Source of the DNA: UBA7803 sp040219135
GTDB lineage: Bacteria; Pseudomonadota; Gammaproteobacteria; Pseudomonadales; Azotimanducaceae
NCBI GenBank assembly: GCA_040219135.1
Contig: JAVJTA010000015.1
Location: 1 to 64,000 of the forward strand
Length of the DNA stretch: 64,000 nucleotides
Reading direction: 5' to 3'
Below, piece by piece: positions 45,205-53,966 of the stretch (its first letter is position 1; each line of letters opens with the position of its first letter). The notes beneath the pieces were generated by a model. That model did not search any database and was not told the DNA's origin. It worked only from the letters and a program-made list of their open reading frames with translations. A program made the translations under genes and the position numbers.

Positions 45205-45867
45205 TCAGTCTCCCCCGTCTCTGGCACTGCCGGTCTCGCGGGCGTCTGGCGCGGTGGCGAGGCCCGCTTCCAGGACGTCCAGCGCCCGCGCGGCCCGGGT
45301 CTCCAGCGCGACGCCGTCGCGCCAGTAATCGACCAGCCACAGCCGGGCGGTCATCAGCATCGTCGACACGTACAGCTCGGCAACCTGCAGCGGTTCGATG
45401 TCGGCGCGGATCTCGCCGCGATCCCGGGCCGCCTGCATCACCAGCGCGATGTTGTCGAACAGTGGCCGTGCCTGATCCGCGGCGAGGCGGCCGTCGGGCG
45501 ACGCCGACTGCGGAAACAGCACCCCGGAACGGGTGAACACCAGGCGCATGAACTCCGCGTCCGCCGCGATGGCGCGCATCTGCGCGAGCACCGCCCGGCG
45601 GGTGCCGGCGAGGATGCTCTCGGTGCGTTTGCGGCCGGTGCGCAAGCGCGGTACGGCGGCCTGCTCCCTCAGCCAGGCCAACCCCAGTTGAGTGAGCACG
45701 GCCTCTTTGCTGGCGAAATGGTTGAAGAAGGTCTGGCGGCTGATGCCGGCCTCGCGGGCGATTCGGGTGACGGTGGTGGGGTCGAAGCCGTGCTCGCGGA
45801 ACAGCCGGCCGCAGACCTCGAGGATGCGGGCTCGGAGGGCGGCCCGCTGCTGTTCACGCAAACCCAT
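45205..45867 (-). CDS. TetR family transcriptional regulator
   Basis: A 220-residue repressor with N-terminal HTH (ILEVCGRLFREHGFDPTTVTRIAREAGISRQTFFNHFASKEAV) and a C-terminal ligand domain. A dyad immediately upstream (45879-45891) suggests autoregulation together with the membrane-protein gene behind it. Confidence 0.92.
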   Translation of the reverse strand: MGLREQQRAALRARILEVCGRLFREHGFDPTTVTRIAREAGISRQTFFNHFASKEAVLTQLGLAWLREQAAVPRLRTGRKRTESILAGTRRAVLAQMRAIAADAEFMRLVFTRSGVLFPQSASPDGRLAADQARPLFDNIALVMQAARDRGEIRADIEPLQVAELYVSTMLMTARLWLVDYWRDGVALETRAARALDVLEAGLATAPDARETGSARDGGD

Positions 45868-45878
45868 GAGCCAAATAG

Positions 45879-45891
45879 TGGACCAAGTCCA
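45879..45891. promoter_or_regulatory. TetR operator candidate
   Basis: TGGAC-CAA-GTCCA is a dyad 11 bases ahead of the tetR ATG. A second imperfect copy follows: CAAGTCCAATATTT and CAAGTCAATATTT stand about 18 bases apart as direct repeats. Confidence 0.5.
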
Positions 45892-45905
45892 ATATTTAGA
45901 TCAAG

Positions 45906-46127
45906 TCAATATTTCTGTGCGCCCAGTCGCCGCAGGCAGTTCTGCAACTCCTCCTGACTCACGTCCATGTACTCGAGCACGCGGCCGTAGAGGGTGGCGG
46001 TGGGCACGTTGCGGCCGCCGAACTCGCGCTGGGATTCCTGCAGCACGTAGAGCACCACGCGCTCGAGGCGGGTCAGGCCGTCCCGCACGTCGGGGATCTG
46101 GTCGCCTGGATCGATCGGCCTGCCCAT
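45906..46127 (-). CDS. small hypothetical protein
   Basis: A 73-residue protein from ATG 46127: GRPIDPGDQIPDVRDGLTRLE, then VVLYVLQESQREFGGRNVPTATLYGRVLEYMD and VSQEELQNCLRRLGAQ. It is helical and shows a winged-helix-like spacing, but I cannot name a family. It is upstream of tetR on the same strand. Confidence 0.55.
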   Translation of the reverse strand: MGRPIDPGDQIPDVRDGLTRLERVVLYVLQESQREFGGRNVPTATLYGRVLEYMDVSQEELQNCLRRLGAQKY

Positions 46128-46280
46128 CGCCAAAGGCTAGCGTCCCGCGTTCGTCTCCTGCAAGGGGCGAGCCTTCTCGTCATCGGGCAAATGCAGCGAC
46201 CGGTCGAGTCTGCGGCCCGGGGCGGCCGTTCCGCTCTGATACGATGACGGTCGCAGGGTGCATTGCTGGCGCGGCGGTTC

Positions 46281-47387
46281 ATGCATACGGTTCTGATTCT
46301 CGGTGGCTACGGCTTCTTTGGCACACGAATCGCCGAAGGGCTCGCCCGGAATCCGTCCATCCGCGTGCTGATCGCGGGCCGCGACGGTTCCCGGGCGAAG
46401 CGCCTCACGCAGCAGCTGAACCTGCCGGACGACCAGGCGATCCCAATGGACGCGGCATCAGGCGATTTCGCGCAGGCTCTTCGATCGCTGGGCGTCAGTA
46501 CGCTGGTTCACACGGCCGGTCCGTTTCAGGGCCAGGACTACAAGGTCGCCGCTGCCGCCATCGAGGCTGGTGCCAACTACATCGACCTCGCGGACGGCAG
46601 GCGATTCGTGGCGGGCATCCGTACTCTGGATGATGAGGCCAGAGACAAAGGCGTTGTCGTCGTCAGCGGCGCCAGCTCGGTTCCGGGCCTGTCCTCGGCG
46701 GTCGTCGATGAATACGCCGATGCGTTCCAACGCATCGAATCGATCCGGATCGGCGTCGGCTCCGGAGCACGGGCGCCCGGGCTGGCGACGGTCCGAGGGG
46801 TATTCGGATACGGCGGCAAGCCCATCCGGCGGCTGGAGAACGGCCGCTGGGTAGACACGTACGGTTGGCTGGACCTTACCCGCTATGCGTTCCCGGAACC
46901 CGTGGGTCGGCGCTGGCTGGGCAGCTGTGACGTTCCAGACCTCGAGCTCTTCCCGGAGCGGTACCGATCCGTCAGAACCGTTACCTTCCACGCCGGATTC
47001 GCGAGTGACCTGGGCCATCTGTTCGTCTGGGCGATGGCGGGACTGGTCAAAGCGGGCGTCCTGTCATCCATGGCTCCGCTGGCCCGCCCACTGAACCGTC
47101 TGAGCCGCTTGCTCGAGCCTTTCGTGAGCGACAAGGGAGCCATGTTCGTGGAACTCGACGGGGTCGGCCGAGACGGCGGTGCGGCAAAGAGACGCTGGTG
47201 CATCCTGGCGGCCCGGAATCATGGCCCCAACATCCCGTGCGGGGCGGCCATCGCGTTGGCCGGCAGGCTCGCTGAAGGCACGGAGATCCGTAATGGCGCT
47301 CAACCGTGCGTTGGACTGCTGACCCTCGAAGAGTATCTGGCCCCGTTGCAGTCCTTCGACGTTCGCGTTGCGGCGGACCCCGTATGA
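46281..47387 (+). CDS. saccharopine-dehydrogenase-like NAD(P)-binding protein
   Basis: A 368-residue protein with the N-terminal Rossmann motif VLILGGYGFFGTRIAEGLA, then VHTAGPFQGQ and YIDLADGRRFVAGI, the Sacchrp_dh_NADP pattern. Such proteins are mostly uncharacterised trans-acting reductases, not lysine enzymes. ATG 46281 is preferred. The stop overlaps the start of the DUF2269 gene. Confidence 0.82.
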   Translation: MHTVLILGGYGFFGTRIAEGLARNPSIRVLIAGRDGSRAKRLTQQLNLPDDQAIPMDAASGDFAQALRSLGVSTLVHTAGPFQGQDYKVAAAAIEAGANYIDLADGRRFVAGIRTLDDEARDKGVVVVSGASSVPGLSSAVVDEYADAFQRIESIRIGVGSGARAPGLATVRGVFGYGGKPIRRLENGRWVDTYGWLDLTRYAFPEPVGRRWLGSCDVPDLELFPERYRSVRTVTFHAGFASDLGHLFVWAMAGLVKAGVLSSMAPLARPLNRLSRLLEPFVSDKGAMFVELDGVGRDGGAAKRRWCILAARNHGPNIPCGAAIALAGRLAEGTEIRNGAQPCVGLLTLEEYLAPLQSFDVRVAADPV

Positions 47388-47875
47388 TGGGTGCGCACGG
47401 TCTGTGGAAGCTGGTGCATCTGCTGAGCGCAAGCGTGCTGTTCGGCACAGGCATCGGCATTGCGTTCTTCGCGTGGTTCGGCTACCGGCGCGCCATGGCA
47501 ATCGGTGAGATCGACGGCCTGCGGGCCGTGCTGAGATTGACCGTGGTCGCCGACACGTTGTTCACGGCACCCGCCGTCGTCGTGCAGCTGATGAGCGGCA
47601 TCATGCTGATCAATCTCAATCACTGGTCGCTTCTGAGCCCCTGGTCGCTCACGGTCTTCGGGCTGTACGCGGCCGTCGGGGCGTTGTGGATTCCGGTGGT
47701 CGTCGTTCAGATTCTGATGAGCAGGGAAGCCAACCGGGCGGGTTCCATTGCCGAACTCAGGCCGGGCTTTCACCGCCGATTTCTGGCGTGGTTCGCGCTG
47801 GGTGTTCCCGCGTTCCTGATTGTCGTCGGCCTCTTCTACCTGATGGTTGCGAAGCCGCTTACGGTGATCGCGTGA
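47384..47875 (+). CDS. DUF2269-family membrane protein
   Basis: A 163-residue protein with four hydrophobic segments, beginning LWKLVHLLSASVLFGTGIGIAFFAWFG, the DUF2269 hallmark. It starts at ATG 47384 (ATGA overlap; ATG 47387 is also possible) and is translationally coupled to the preceding reductase-like gene. Function unknown. Confidence 0.8.
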   Translation: MMGAHGLWKLVHLLSASVLFGTGIGIAFFAWFGYRRAMAIGEIDGLRAVLRLTVVADTLFTAPAVVVQLMSGIMLINLNHWSLLSPWSLTVFGLYAAVGALWIPVVVVQILMSREANRAGSIAELRPGFHRRFLAWFALGVPAFLIVVGLFYLMVAKPLTVIA

Positions 47876-47878
47876 GGT

Positions 47879-47949
47879 AGTCCGCGGTTTCCGGTGGCAG
47901 AGGACCGGTAGCAGAGGGTCGGAAGACCTGCCGCCGCGAACCGCGGACT
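47879..47949. repeat. long inverted repeat enclosing two tandem 14-mers
   Basis: AGTCCGCGGTT (47879-47889) pairs perfectly with AACCGCGGACT (47939-47949). Inside, CCGGTGGCAGAGGA (47891-47904) and CCGGTAGCAGAGGG (47905-47918) are tandem copies with two differences. The right arm runs into the LexA-type box. It has no T-tract, so it is not a classical terminator. Confidence 0.6.
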
Positions 47950-47963
47950 GTATTTTCATACAG
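47948..47963 (+). promoter_or_regulatory. LexA (SOS) box
   Basis: CTGTATTTTCATACAG matches the gamma/betaproteobacterial LexA consensus CTGT-N8-ACAG, with an AT-rich centre and extra dyad symmetry (CTGTAT/ATACAG). It ends 22 bases before the helicase ATG, where a bound repressor would cover the promoter. Confidence 0.78.
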
Positions 47964-47985
47964 CCCTTCGGCATGATGACCGGCT

Positions 47986-50127
47986 ATGAGCGCCGTCGTC
48001 GATACCGCACCCTCTGTCTCCGGTGAGAGCTTCGGCGAGACCCTGAACCCGGCTCAGCGCCAGGCGGCCACGTTCGGCGCGGTGCGTTCCGCGGAAGCCA
48101 ACACCGGCCGCTCCGCCGGCGTCGACGCCGGCCCGCTGCTGATCATCGCCGGCGCCGGTACCGGCAAGACGGCTACCCTGGCCCATCGGGTTGCGTGGCT
48201 CCTCCTGCAGCGCGTGGCCCCGGAACGGATTGCGCTCCTCACCTTCACCCGCCGCGCCGCCCAGGAACTGCTGACCCGGGCCGAGCGCATCGCCCGAGCC
48301 GCCCTCAAGGCGGCGCCGAAGTCCAGTGCGTTCCACCCCAATGCCACGCGCATGATGTGGTCGGGCACCTTCCACGCCATCGGCAACCGGCTGCTGCGCG
48401 AGTACGCCCACGTGCTCGGGCTCGATCCGGCGTTCTCGGTCATCGACCGCGGCGACGCGGCGGACCTGATCGATCTGCAGCGCCAGGAACTCGGACTCGC
48501 GAAGCAGGCGAAGCGCTTTCCGCGCAAGGACACCTGTCTCGGCATCTATTCCCACCGCGTGAACACGCAGGGCACGCTGGCCGAGACGCTGGAGGCCGAG
48601 TACCCGTGGTGCGCGGAGTGGGGCGACGAGCTCACGCGGCTGTTCCGGGGCTACGTGCAGGCCAAGCAGAACCAGCAGCTGCTCGACTACGACGATCTGC
48701 TGCTCTACTGGCACCTGCTGACCCGCGAGCCGGCGGTGGCCCGGGAACTCGGCGCGCGCTTCGAGCACGTGCTGGTAGACGAGTACCAGGACACCAACAC
48801 CCTGCAGGCCGACATCCTGCTGGCGATGAAGCCCGAAGGCGCGGGCCTCACCGTGGTCGGCGACGATGCCCAGTCGATTTATTCGTTCCGCGCGGCGACG
48901 GTGGAGAACATCCTCGAGTTCCCGGCGCGTTTCCCCGCGCCCGCCGAGGTGATCACCCTCGATCACAACTACCGCTCGCTGCAGCCGATCCTCGATGCCG
49001 CCAACGCGCTGATGACGGAGAGCGATCGCGGCTTCGAGAAGCATCTGACCTCCGGCAAGGCGTCCGAGCAGAAACCCTGGTACGTGACTGTGGAGGACGA
49101 GCACAACCAGAGCCAGTACGTGGTGGAACGGATTCTCGAAAAGCGCGAGGAGGGCACGCCGCTGAAGCAGCAGGCGGTGCTGATGCGCAGCGCCCACCAC
49201 AGCGACGCCCTGGAGGTGGAGCTGACCCGGCGTAACATCCCCTACGTGAAGTACGGCGGGCTCAAGTTCCTCGAAGCCGCCCACGTGAAAGACGTGCTCG
49301 GCCTGCTGCGCTGGGTCGACAATCCGCGCAACCGCCTGGCCGGGTTCCGCACCCTGCAGCTGCTGCCCGGCATCGGCCCGGCCATCGCCGACCGCTGCCT
49401 CACGGCGCTGGAGGACTCAGCGTTCGCGCTCGGCACGCTGCGGGACTGCAAGGTCCCGGCGGCTGCGGCCGAGGACTGGCGCGCGCTGGTGGACCTCGCC
49501 TGCGAACTCAACGAGTCCACGGAGTGGGCCGGCCAGATGACCCGCGTCCGGCGATGGTATGAACCCCACCTCGAACGCCTGTATGAGGCCGCCCACGTGC
49601 GCCGCGGCGATCTCGAGCAGCTCGAGCGCATCGCCCTGCAGTCACCGACCCGCGAGCGCTTCGTCACGGATCTCACCCTCGACCCGCCCCAGGCCAGCGG
49701 CGATGAGGCCGGCGCGCCGCTCAAGGACGAGGACTACCTGATTCTCTCCACCGTGCATTCGGCGAAAGGCCAGGAGTGGGACTCGGTGTACGTGCTCAAC
49801 GTGAACGACGGCAGCTTTCCCAACGAGTTCGCGGCGGGCAAGCCGGCGCAGGTGGAGGAGGAGCGGCGGCTGCTGTACGTGGCCATCACGCGCGCGAAAC
49901 ACGATCTGCACCTGGTGGCGCCGCTGCGCTTCTACGTCACCCAGCAGCAGCGCTGGGGGGACCGGCACGTCTACGGCGCGCGCAGCCGTTTCATGACGGA
50001 AGCCGTGCTCGAGCGCTTCGAGCCGCGGGTGTGGCCCAGCGGCAGCGACGGCGCGCCCGCCCTGCCGACCTCCAGTCAGGTACGCATCGACGCGTCGGCG
50101 CGGATGCTGGACATGTGGCGCGAGTAA
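47986..50127 (+). CDS. UvrD/Rep-family ATP-dependent DNA helicase
   Basis: A 713-residue superfamily 1A helicase. Visible motifs: the Q motif LNPAQRQAA, Walker A IIAGAGTGKTATLAHRVA, motif Ia LLTFTRRAAQEL, Walker B VLVDEYQDTN, motif III VVGDDAQSIYSFRAA, motif IV LDHNYRS, motif V STVHSAKGQEWD and motif VI LLYVAITRAKHDL. It unwinds DNA 3'-5' in repair or recombination. Its LexA box indicates induction by DNA damage. Homologues without such a box exist, so the SOS wiring is notable. Confidence 0.93.
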   Translation: MSAVVDTAPSVSGESFGETLNPAQRQAATFGAVRSAEANTGRSAGVDAGPLLIIAGAGTGKTATLAHRVAWLLLQRVAPERIALLTFTRRAAQELLTRAERIARAALKAAPKSSAFHPNATRMMWSGTFHAIGNRLLREYAHVLGLDPAFSVIDRGDAADLIDLQRQELGLAKQAKRFPRKDTCLGIYSHRVNTQGTLAETLEAEYPWCAEWGDELTRLFRGYVQAKQNQQLLDYDDLLLYWHLLTREPAVARELGARFEHVLVDEYQDTNTLQADILLAMKPEGAGLTVVGDDAQSIYSFRAATVENILEFPARFPAPAEVITLDHNYRSLQPILDAANALMTESDRGFEKHLTSGKASEQKPWYVTVEDEHNQSQYVVERILEKREEGTPLKQQAVLMRSAHHSDALEVELTRRNIPYVKYGGLKFLEAAHVKDVLGLLRWVDNPRNRLAGFRTLQLLPGIGPAIADRCLTALEDSAFALGTLRDCKVPAAAAEDWRALVDLACELNESTEWAGQMTRVRRWYEPHLERLYEAAHVRRGDLEQLERIALQSPTRERFVTDLTLDPPQASGDEAGAPLKDEDYLILSTVHSAKGQEWDSVYVLNVNDGSFPNEFAAGKPAQVEEERRLLYVAITRAKHDLHLVAPLRFYVTQQQRWGDRHVYGARSRFMTEAVLERFEPRVWPSGSDGAPALPTSSQVRIDASARMLDMWRE

Positions 50128-50138
50128 CGGAGTCTCGG

Positions 50139-51536
50139 ATGCAGACACTCAATGCGGACTATCTTGTGGTGGGCGGTGGCGCCATGGGCATGGCATTTAC
50201 CGACACACTGCTGGAAGAGACCGATGCCACGGTCATCCTGGTGGACCGGAACCATCAGCCCGGCGGGCACTGGAACGTGGCGTACCCGTTCGTGCGCCTG
50301 CATCAGCCGTCGTCGTTCTACGGTGTCAATTCCAGACCGCTCGGCTCCGACCACATCGATGCGGTCGGCTGGAACAAGGGGCTTTACGAGCTCGCTACGG
50401 GCGCCGAGGTCTGCGCCTACTTCGATGCGGTGATGCAGCAGCAGTTCCTGCCTTCCGGGCGCGTGCAGTACTTCCCCATGTGCGAATACACGGGCGATGG
50501 CGGCTTTCATTCGCGGGTGGCCGATCTGAGCTATCAGGCGAACGCGGGCCGGATCGTCGATGCCACGTACATGGATGTGGCCGTTCCCGCCATGCGGCCG
50601 CCGACGTTCGACGTAGACGAAGCGGTTCGCTGCGTGCCGCCAAACGCGTTACCGGGGCTGGCGGGCGACTATCGGCGCTACGTCATCGTCGGCGCGGGCA
50701 AGACCGGCATGGATGCGTGTCTGTTTCTGCTGCGCAACGGCGTCGAACCGGAGCGCATCGGCTGGGTGATGCCCAGGGACTCCTGGATGTTCAATCGCGC
50801 TCTGATTCAATCCGGTGCCCTGTTCGAGCAGTCCGTCGGCCGCGGACTGGTGATGCAGACCCGGGCGCTGGCGGAGGCCGCGTCGCTCGAGGACGCGCTC
50901 GAGCGCGTGGCGGCCACCGGCTTCCTGCTGCGATTCGATCCGCACGTCTGGCCCACCATGTGGCGCTGCGCGACCGTCACCGAAGCGGAACTCGAGCAGC
51001 TGCGCCGCATCGACAACGTCATCCGGCAGGGACGCGTGCAGCGGATCGCGCCGGGCTCGATCACGCTGGATGGGGGTGAAGTCGCCACCAGCGTCGATAC
51101 CCTGCATGTCGACTGCACTGCGGATGGGCTGGCCCGACGCCCGCCCGTGCCGGTGTTCGCTGGATCGACGATCACGTTGCAGGCGGTGCGCACCTGTCAG
51201 CAGGTCTTCAGTGCCGCCTTCATCGCTCACGTCGACGCCGCCTATGCCGACGAGGCGACGAAGAACGCGCTGTGCGAGCCGGTTCCGCACCCTGACGACA
51301 ACGTCGATTTCCTGCGCACGAGCCTAGCCAATCTGGTTGCCGGCGCGCGCTGGGCTGGAGATCCGGCGTTACAGCGCTGGCTGGTGCAGGCGCGGCTCGA
51401 CGGTTTCAGTAGCGCGGACGGCGTGCCGGGCACCGACCCGGAGAGCGCGGCCCAGCAGGCGGCGATGCAGGCGACGGCGCAGGCCGCCGTGGCGAATCTC
51501 CAGCGGATGCTGGCAGCCCTTGACGCGCCGTCCTGA
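50139..51536 (+). CDS. FAD/NAD(P)-binding flavoprotein
   Basis: A 465-residue protein beginning 11 bases after the helicase stop, with CGGAG before the ATG. FAD motif: YLVVGGGAMGMAFTDTLLEE; a second Rossmann motif: RYVIVGAGKTGMDACLFLLRNG. LHQPSSFYGVNSR near residue 55 recalls flavin monooxygenases. Substrate unknown. Co-transcription with the helicase is possible but has no obvious meaning. Confidence 0.8.
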   Translation: MQTLNADYLVVGGGAMGMAFTDTLLEETDATVILVDRNHQPGGHWNVAYPFVRLHQPSSFYGVNSRPLGSDHIDAVGWNKGLYELATGAEVCAYFDAVMQQQFLPSGRVQYFPMCEYTGDGGFHSRVADLSYQANAGRIVDATYMDVAVPAMRPPTFDVDEAVRCVPPNALPGLAGDYRRYVIVGAGKTGMDACLFLLRNGVEPERIGWVMPRDSWMFNRALIQSGALFEQSVGRGLVMQTRALAEAASLEDALERVAATGFLLRFDPHVWPTMWRCATVTEAELEQLRRIDNVIRQGRVQRIAPGSITLDGGEVATSVDTLHVDCTADGLARRPPVPVFAGSTITLQAVRTCQQVFSAAFIAHVDAAYADEATKNALCEPVPHPDDNVDFLRTSLANLVAGARWAGDPALQRWLVQARLDGFSSADGVPGTDPESAAQQAAMQATAQAAVANLQRMLAALDAPS

Positions 51537-51617
51537 GCAGCCGCGCTTCGAGCAGCGGGTCCGGCTCACCGGCGCCGGTGTGGCGCTGGCAGTCCGCCGT
51601 TGCAGCGGTCAATCGAC

Positions 51618-52352
51618 GTGACGAACACCTTCTGGACGGCCCTCGGCACCAGCCTGTCCGCGGCGCTGGTGACGTCGCTCGGCATCTACGCGATCCGCCG
51701 ATACGGGTCCTGGGGGCAGAACAACACCAGCTACTTCATGTGCTTTGCCGCCGGGGTGCTGATCTCGGCGTCGTTTCTGCACATCATTCCGAAGTCTCTG
51801 GAGCTGAACCCGAACGCCTCGGCGTGGCTGCTCGCAGGATTCCTCGCGTTGCACCTGTTCAACCGGTTTCTCACCGCTTTCGTCTGCGAGCAGGATCCGG
51901 AGGGCAAGGACTACGCGTTCGGCCTGGTGCCAATGCTGGGCATCGGCTTTCATTCCCTCATCGATGGGTTCGTCTACTCCATCGCCTTCACCGTCAGCAT
52001 CTTCACCGGCATTCTCGCCACCGCCGGTATGGTGCTGCACGAGTTCCCGGAGGGCATCATCACCTATCTGCTCCTGGTGCGCGGCGGCTTCTCCGAGCGC
52101 CGCGCCCTGGTTCTGGCGTTCCTGGCGGCGGCGGCCACCACGCCGGTCGGCATGTTGATTTCCTATCCGCTGATCAGCCGGATCGATGCCTCTGCCCTTG
52201 GCGCCCTGCTGGGGCTGTCCGCCGGGGCACTGGTTTATGTCGGGGCGACGCACCTGCTGCCGCGGGCGGAGCAGGAGGGCAAGCGCTTCAGCGTGGTGGC
52301 CCTGGCCGGCGGCGTGCTGGTGGCCACGGTCATCGTCCTGTCGAAGGCGTAG
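51618..52352 (+). CDS. ZIP-family metal transporter
   Basis: A protein of about 244 residues (GTG 51618; a TTG at 51600 would add six). Eight hydrophobic segments. The ZIP binuclear metal site is visible as HSLIDGFVYS and MVLHEFPEGIITY, the conserved HxxxD and HExxE motifs. It should take up Zn, Fe or Mn. It converges with the encapsulated-ferritin-like gene only 7 bases away, which hints at a shared iron theme. Confidence 0.9.
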   Translation: MTNTFWTALGTSLSAALVTSLGIYAIRRYGSWGQNNTSYFMCFAAGVLISASFLHIIPKSLELNPNASAWLLAGFLALHLFNRFLTAFVCEQDPEGKDYAFGLVPMLGIGFHSLIDGFVYSIAFTVSIFTGILATAGMVLHEFPEGIITYLLLVRGGFSERRALVLAFLAAAATTPVGMLISYPLISRIDASALGALLGLSAGALVYVGATHLLPRAEQEGKRFSVVALAGGVLVATVIVLSKA

Positions 52353-52359
52353 AGCGCCC

Positions 52360-52665
52360 TCAGTCGCCGTGCTCGTGACCCGTGATCGGGCCGTCCTTGA
52401 ACAGGTAGGTGCGCAGCTCGCGGTCGAACCCGGGGTCGTTGCGGCGCAGCCACTCCAGGATCATGGCCGCGTGCTCTTTCTCTTCGTCGCGGTTGTGCGC
52501 GAGGATCGCGCGCAGCTCTTCGTCCTGGGTGGCGTCCACGCGCTGGTCGTACCAGTCGACGGCCTCCAGCTCTTCCATCAGGGACATGATCGCGCGGTGT
52601 CGGTCGATGGTGGCGGGGGACAGGTCTTCCCGGCTTTCGTGCAGGGATCCGCTGGCTGCGGCCAT
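52360..52665 (-). CDS. encapsulated-ferritin-type (EncFtn) protein without targeting tail
   Basis: A 101-residue two-helix protein closely matching encapsulated ferritins: RHRAIMSLMEELEAVDWYDQ and AILAHNRDEEKEHAAMILEW. The ferroxidase residues of the Rhodospirillum rubrum protein (Glu32, Trp38, Tyr39, Glu62, His65) are all present at the same numbers. EncFtn forms decamers with the active site at a dimer interface. The chain ends at GPITGHEHGD, lacking the C-terminal encapsulation peptide, and no encapsulin gene is adjacent. AAGGAG precedes the ATG. Confidence 0.92.
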   Translation of the reverse strand: MAAASGSLHESREDLSPATIDRHRAIMSLMEELEAVDWYDQRVDATQDEELRAILAHNRDEEKEHAAMILEWLRRNDPGFDRELRTYLFKDGPITGHEHGD

Positions 52666-52846
52666 GGTCGTCTCCTTTTTCTGAATCCGCGAGGTTAACG
52701 CCGGCCGGGTGGCGCGGCTATCGCGGATGCCGCGTAGGCGACGGGCATCGTCTCAAGGACTCCCACATTCGAGAGTGATTCCGCCGGCGCCGTGCCCGCA
52801 TACTCCGGAGCGACCAGCGATTCTGATTCTTCGGGGGGAGAGGGAC

Positions 52847-53311
52847 ATGAGCGTCACCGGCATGGTGCACTTCAACGTCAACTGCAGCGATTACGACCGG
52901 TCGCTCAAGTTCTACAACGCGCTCGGTTTCCAGGAGGTGTGGCGGGTGCCCGAGACCAACACGCCTGAAGTCGCCGCGGCGGTGGGCATGCCGCCGTACC
53001 GGGTGAAGGGCGCGCTGCTCGCGCTGGAGGGGGCCAATCCGCCGGTGGTCATCGACCTGCTGCAGTGGCTCGATCCGCATGATACCGCCCCGCCGTATCC
53101 GCACCTGTATCACTACGGCATTGCGCGGGTCGCCCTCACCACCGACGATATGGATGGCGATATGGCGAGACTCCGGGAGGCGGGGGCGAGCTTCATCTCG
53201 GAACCGGCACAGATGCCGCCGAGCTCCGGTTCGCGCGCGCGCTTCGTGTGCTTCAAGGATCCGGACGGCACCGTGCTGGAACTGGTCGAAAACTCGACGC
53301 TGTCGGAGTAG
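52847..53311 (+). CDS. VOC/glyoxalase-family protein
   Basis: A 154-residue vicinal-oxygen-chelate protein. GMVHFNVNCSDYDRSLKFYNALGF carries the first metal His; VCFKDPDGTVLELVEN carries the final Glu. A GGGGGGAGAGGG stretch precedes the ATG. It leads a group with PNPOx, SDR and TonB genes. It could be an isomerase, dioxygenase or lyase. Confidence 0.85.
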   Translation: MSVTGMVHFNVNCSDYDRSLKFYNALGFQEVWRVPETNTPEVAAAVGMPPYRVKGALLALEGANPPVVIDLLQWLDPHDTAPPYPHLYHYGIARVALTTDDMDGDMARLREAGASFISEPAQMPPSSGSRARFVCFKDPDGTVLELVENSTLSE

Positions 53312-53372
53312 CCGCGCGCCGCGCGGGCGGTCCGACACGCATTTCAAATCATCACCTCAGGGGACAGCGGCC

Positions 53373-53966
53373 ATGGCACGCACCACCGACCACGAAATCG
53401 TTTCGATCTATCCGTTCACCGACGACGAGATCGACGAGCTCATGAACCACTCCAACGAATGCGTGTTGATGTGGGCAACCAAGGACGGCTGGCCGGTGGG
53501 CGTGACCCACGCGTTCGCCTGGCACGACGGCAAGATCTGGATCACCTTCGCATCCCACCGGCACCGCACCGCGGCGATCCGCCGCGACAACAGGGTGTCG
53601 GTGTGCGTGAGCAGCGCCGGCTACCCGGCCGGGGCCAGCGAGGAACTGCCGCACGGCGCCATCACCTTCAAGGGCCACGGCGAGATATTCGACGACCAGG
53701 CCACCAAGGACTGGTTCTATCCGGCGCTGGCGAAGAAGCTCAATCCCGACAACCAGGACGGCGAGGCGTTCTTCAACGACCTGCTCGACTCGCCGCTGCG
53801 CATCGTCCTCGCGGTCACGCCGGTGAAGAAGATCATGTACAACTCGGATCTCGCGGGCCGTCACATGGCGGGGACGGTCAGCGAGGAGGAACTCGGCGAG
53901 CGCATGGAGGCCGATGCCGAGCGGATGAACCGCGAGCGCGTCAAGCGCGGCCTGGAGCCGCGCTGA
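53373..53966 (+). CDS. pyridoxamine-5'-phosphate-oxidase-like flavin protein
   Basis: A 197-residue split-barrel protein (PNPOx-like): VLMWATKDGWPVGVTHAFAW, then KIWITFASHRHRTAAIRRDNRVSVCVS, then HGAITFKGHGEIF. These bind FMN or F420 and reduce or oxidise small substrates. It overlaps the following SDR by one base (TGATG). Confidence 0.85.
   Translation: MARTTDHEIVSIYPFTDDEIDELMNHSNECVLMWATKDGWPVGVTHAFAWHDGKIWITFASHRHRTAAIRRDNRVSVCVSSAGYPAGASEELPHGAITFKGHGEIFDDQATKDWFYPALAKKLNPDNQDGEAFFNDLLDSPLRIVLAVTPVKKIMYNSDLAGRHMAGTVSEEELGERMEADAERMNRERVKRGLEPR

Noticed and set aside
47879..47949. Rho-independent terminator after the DUF2269 gene
   Set aside because: The stem encloses a 49-base loop and no T-tract follows.
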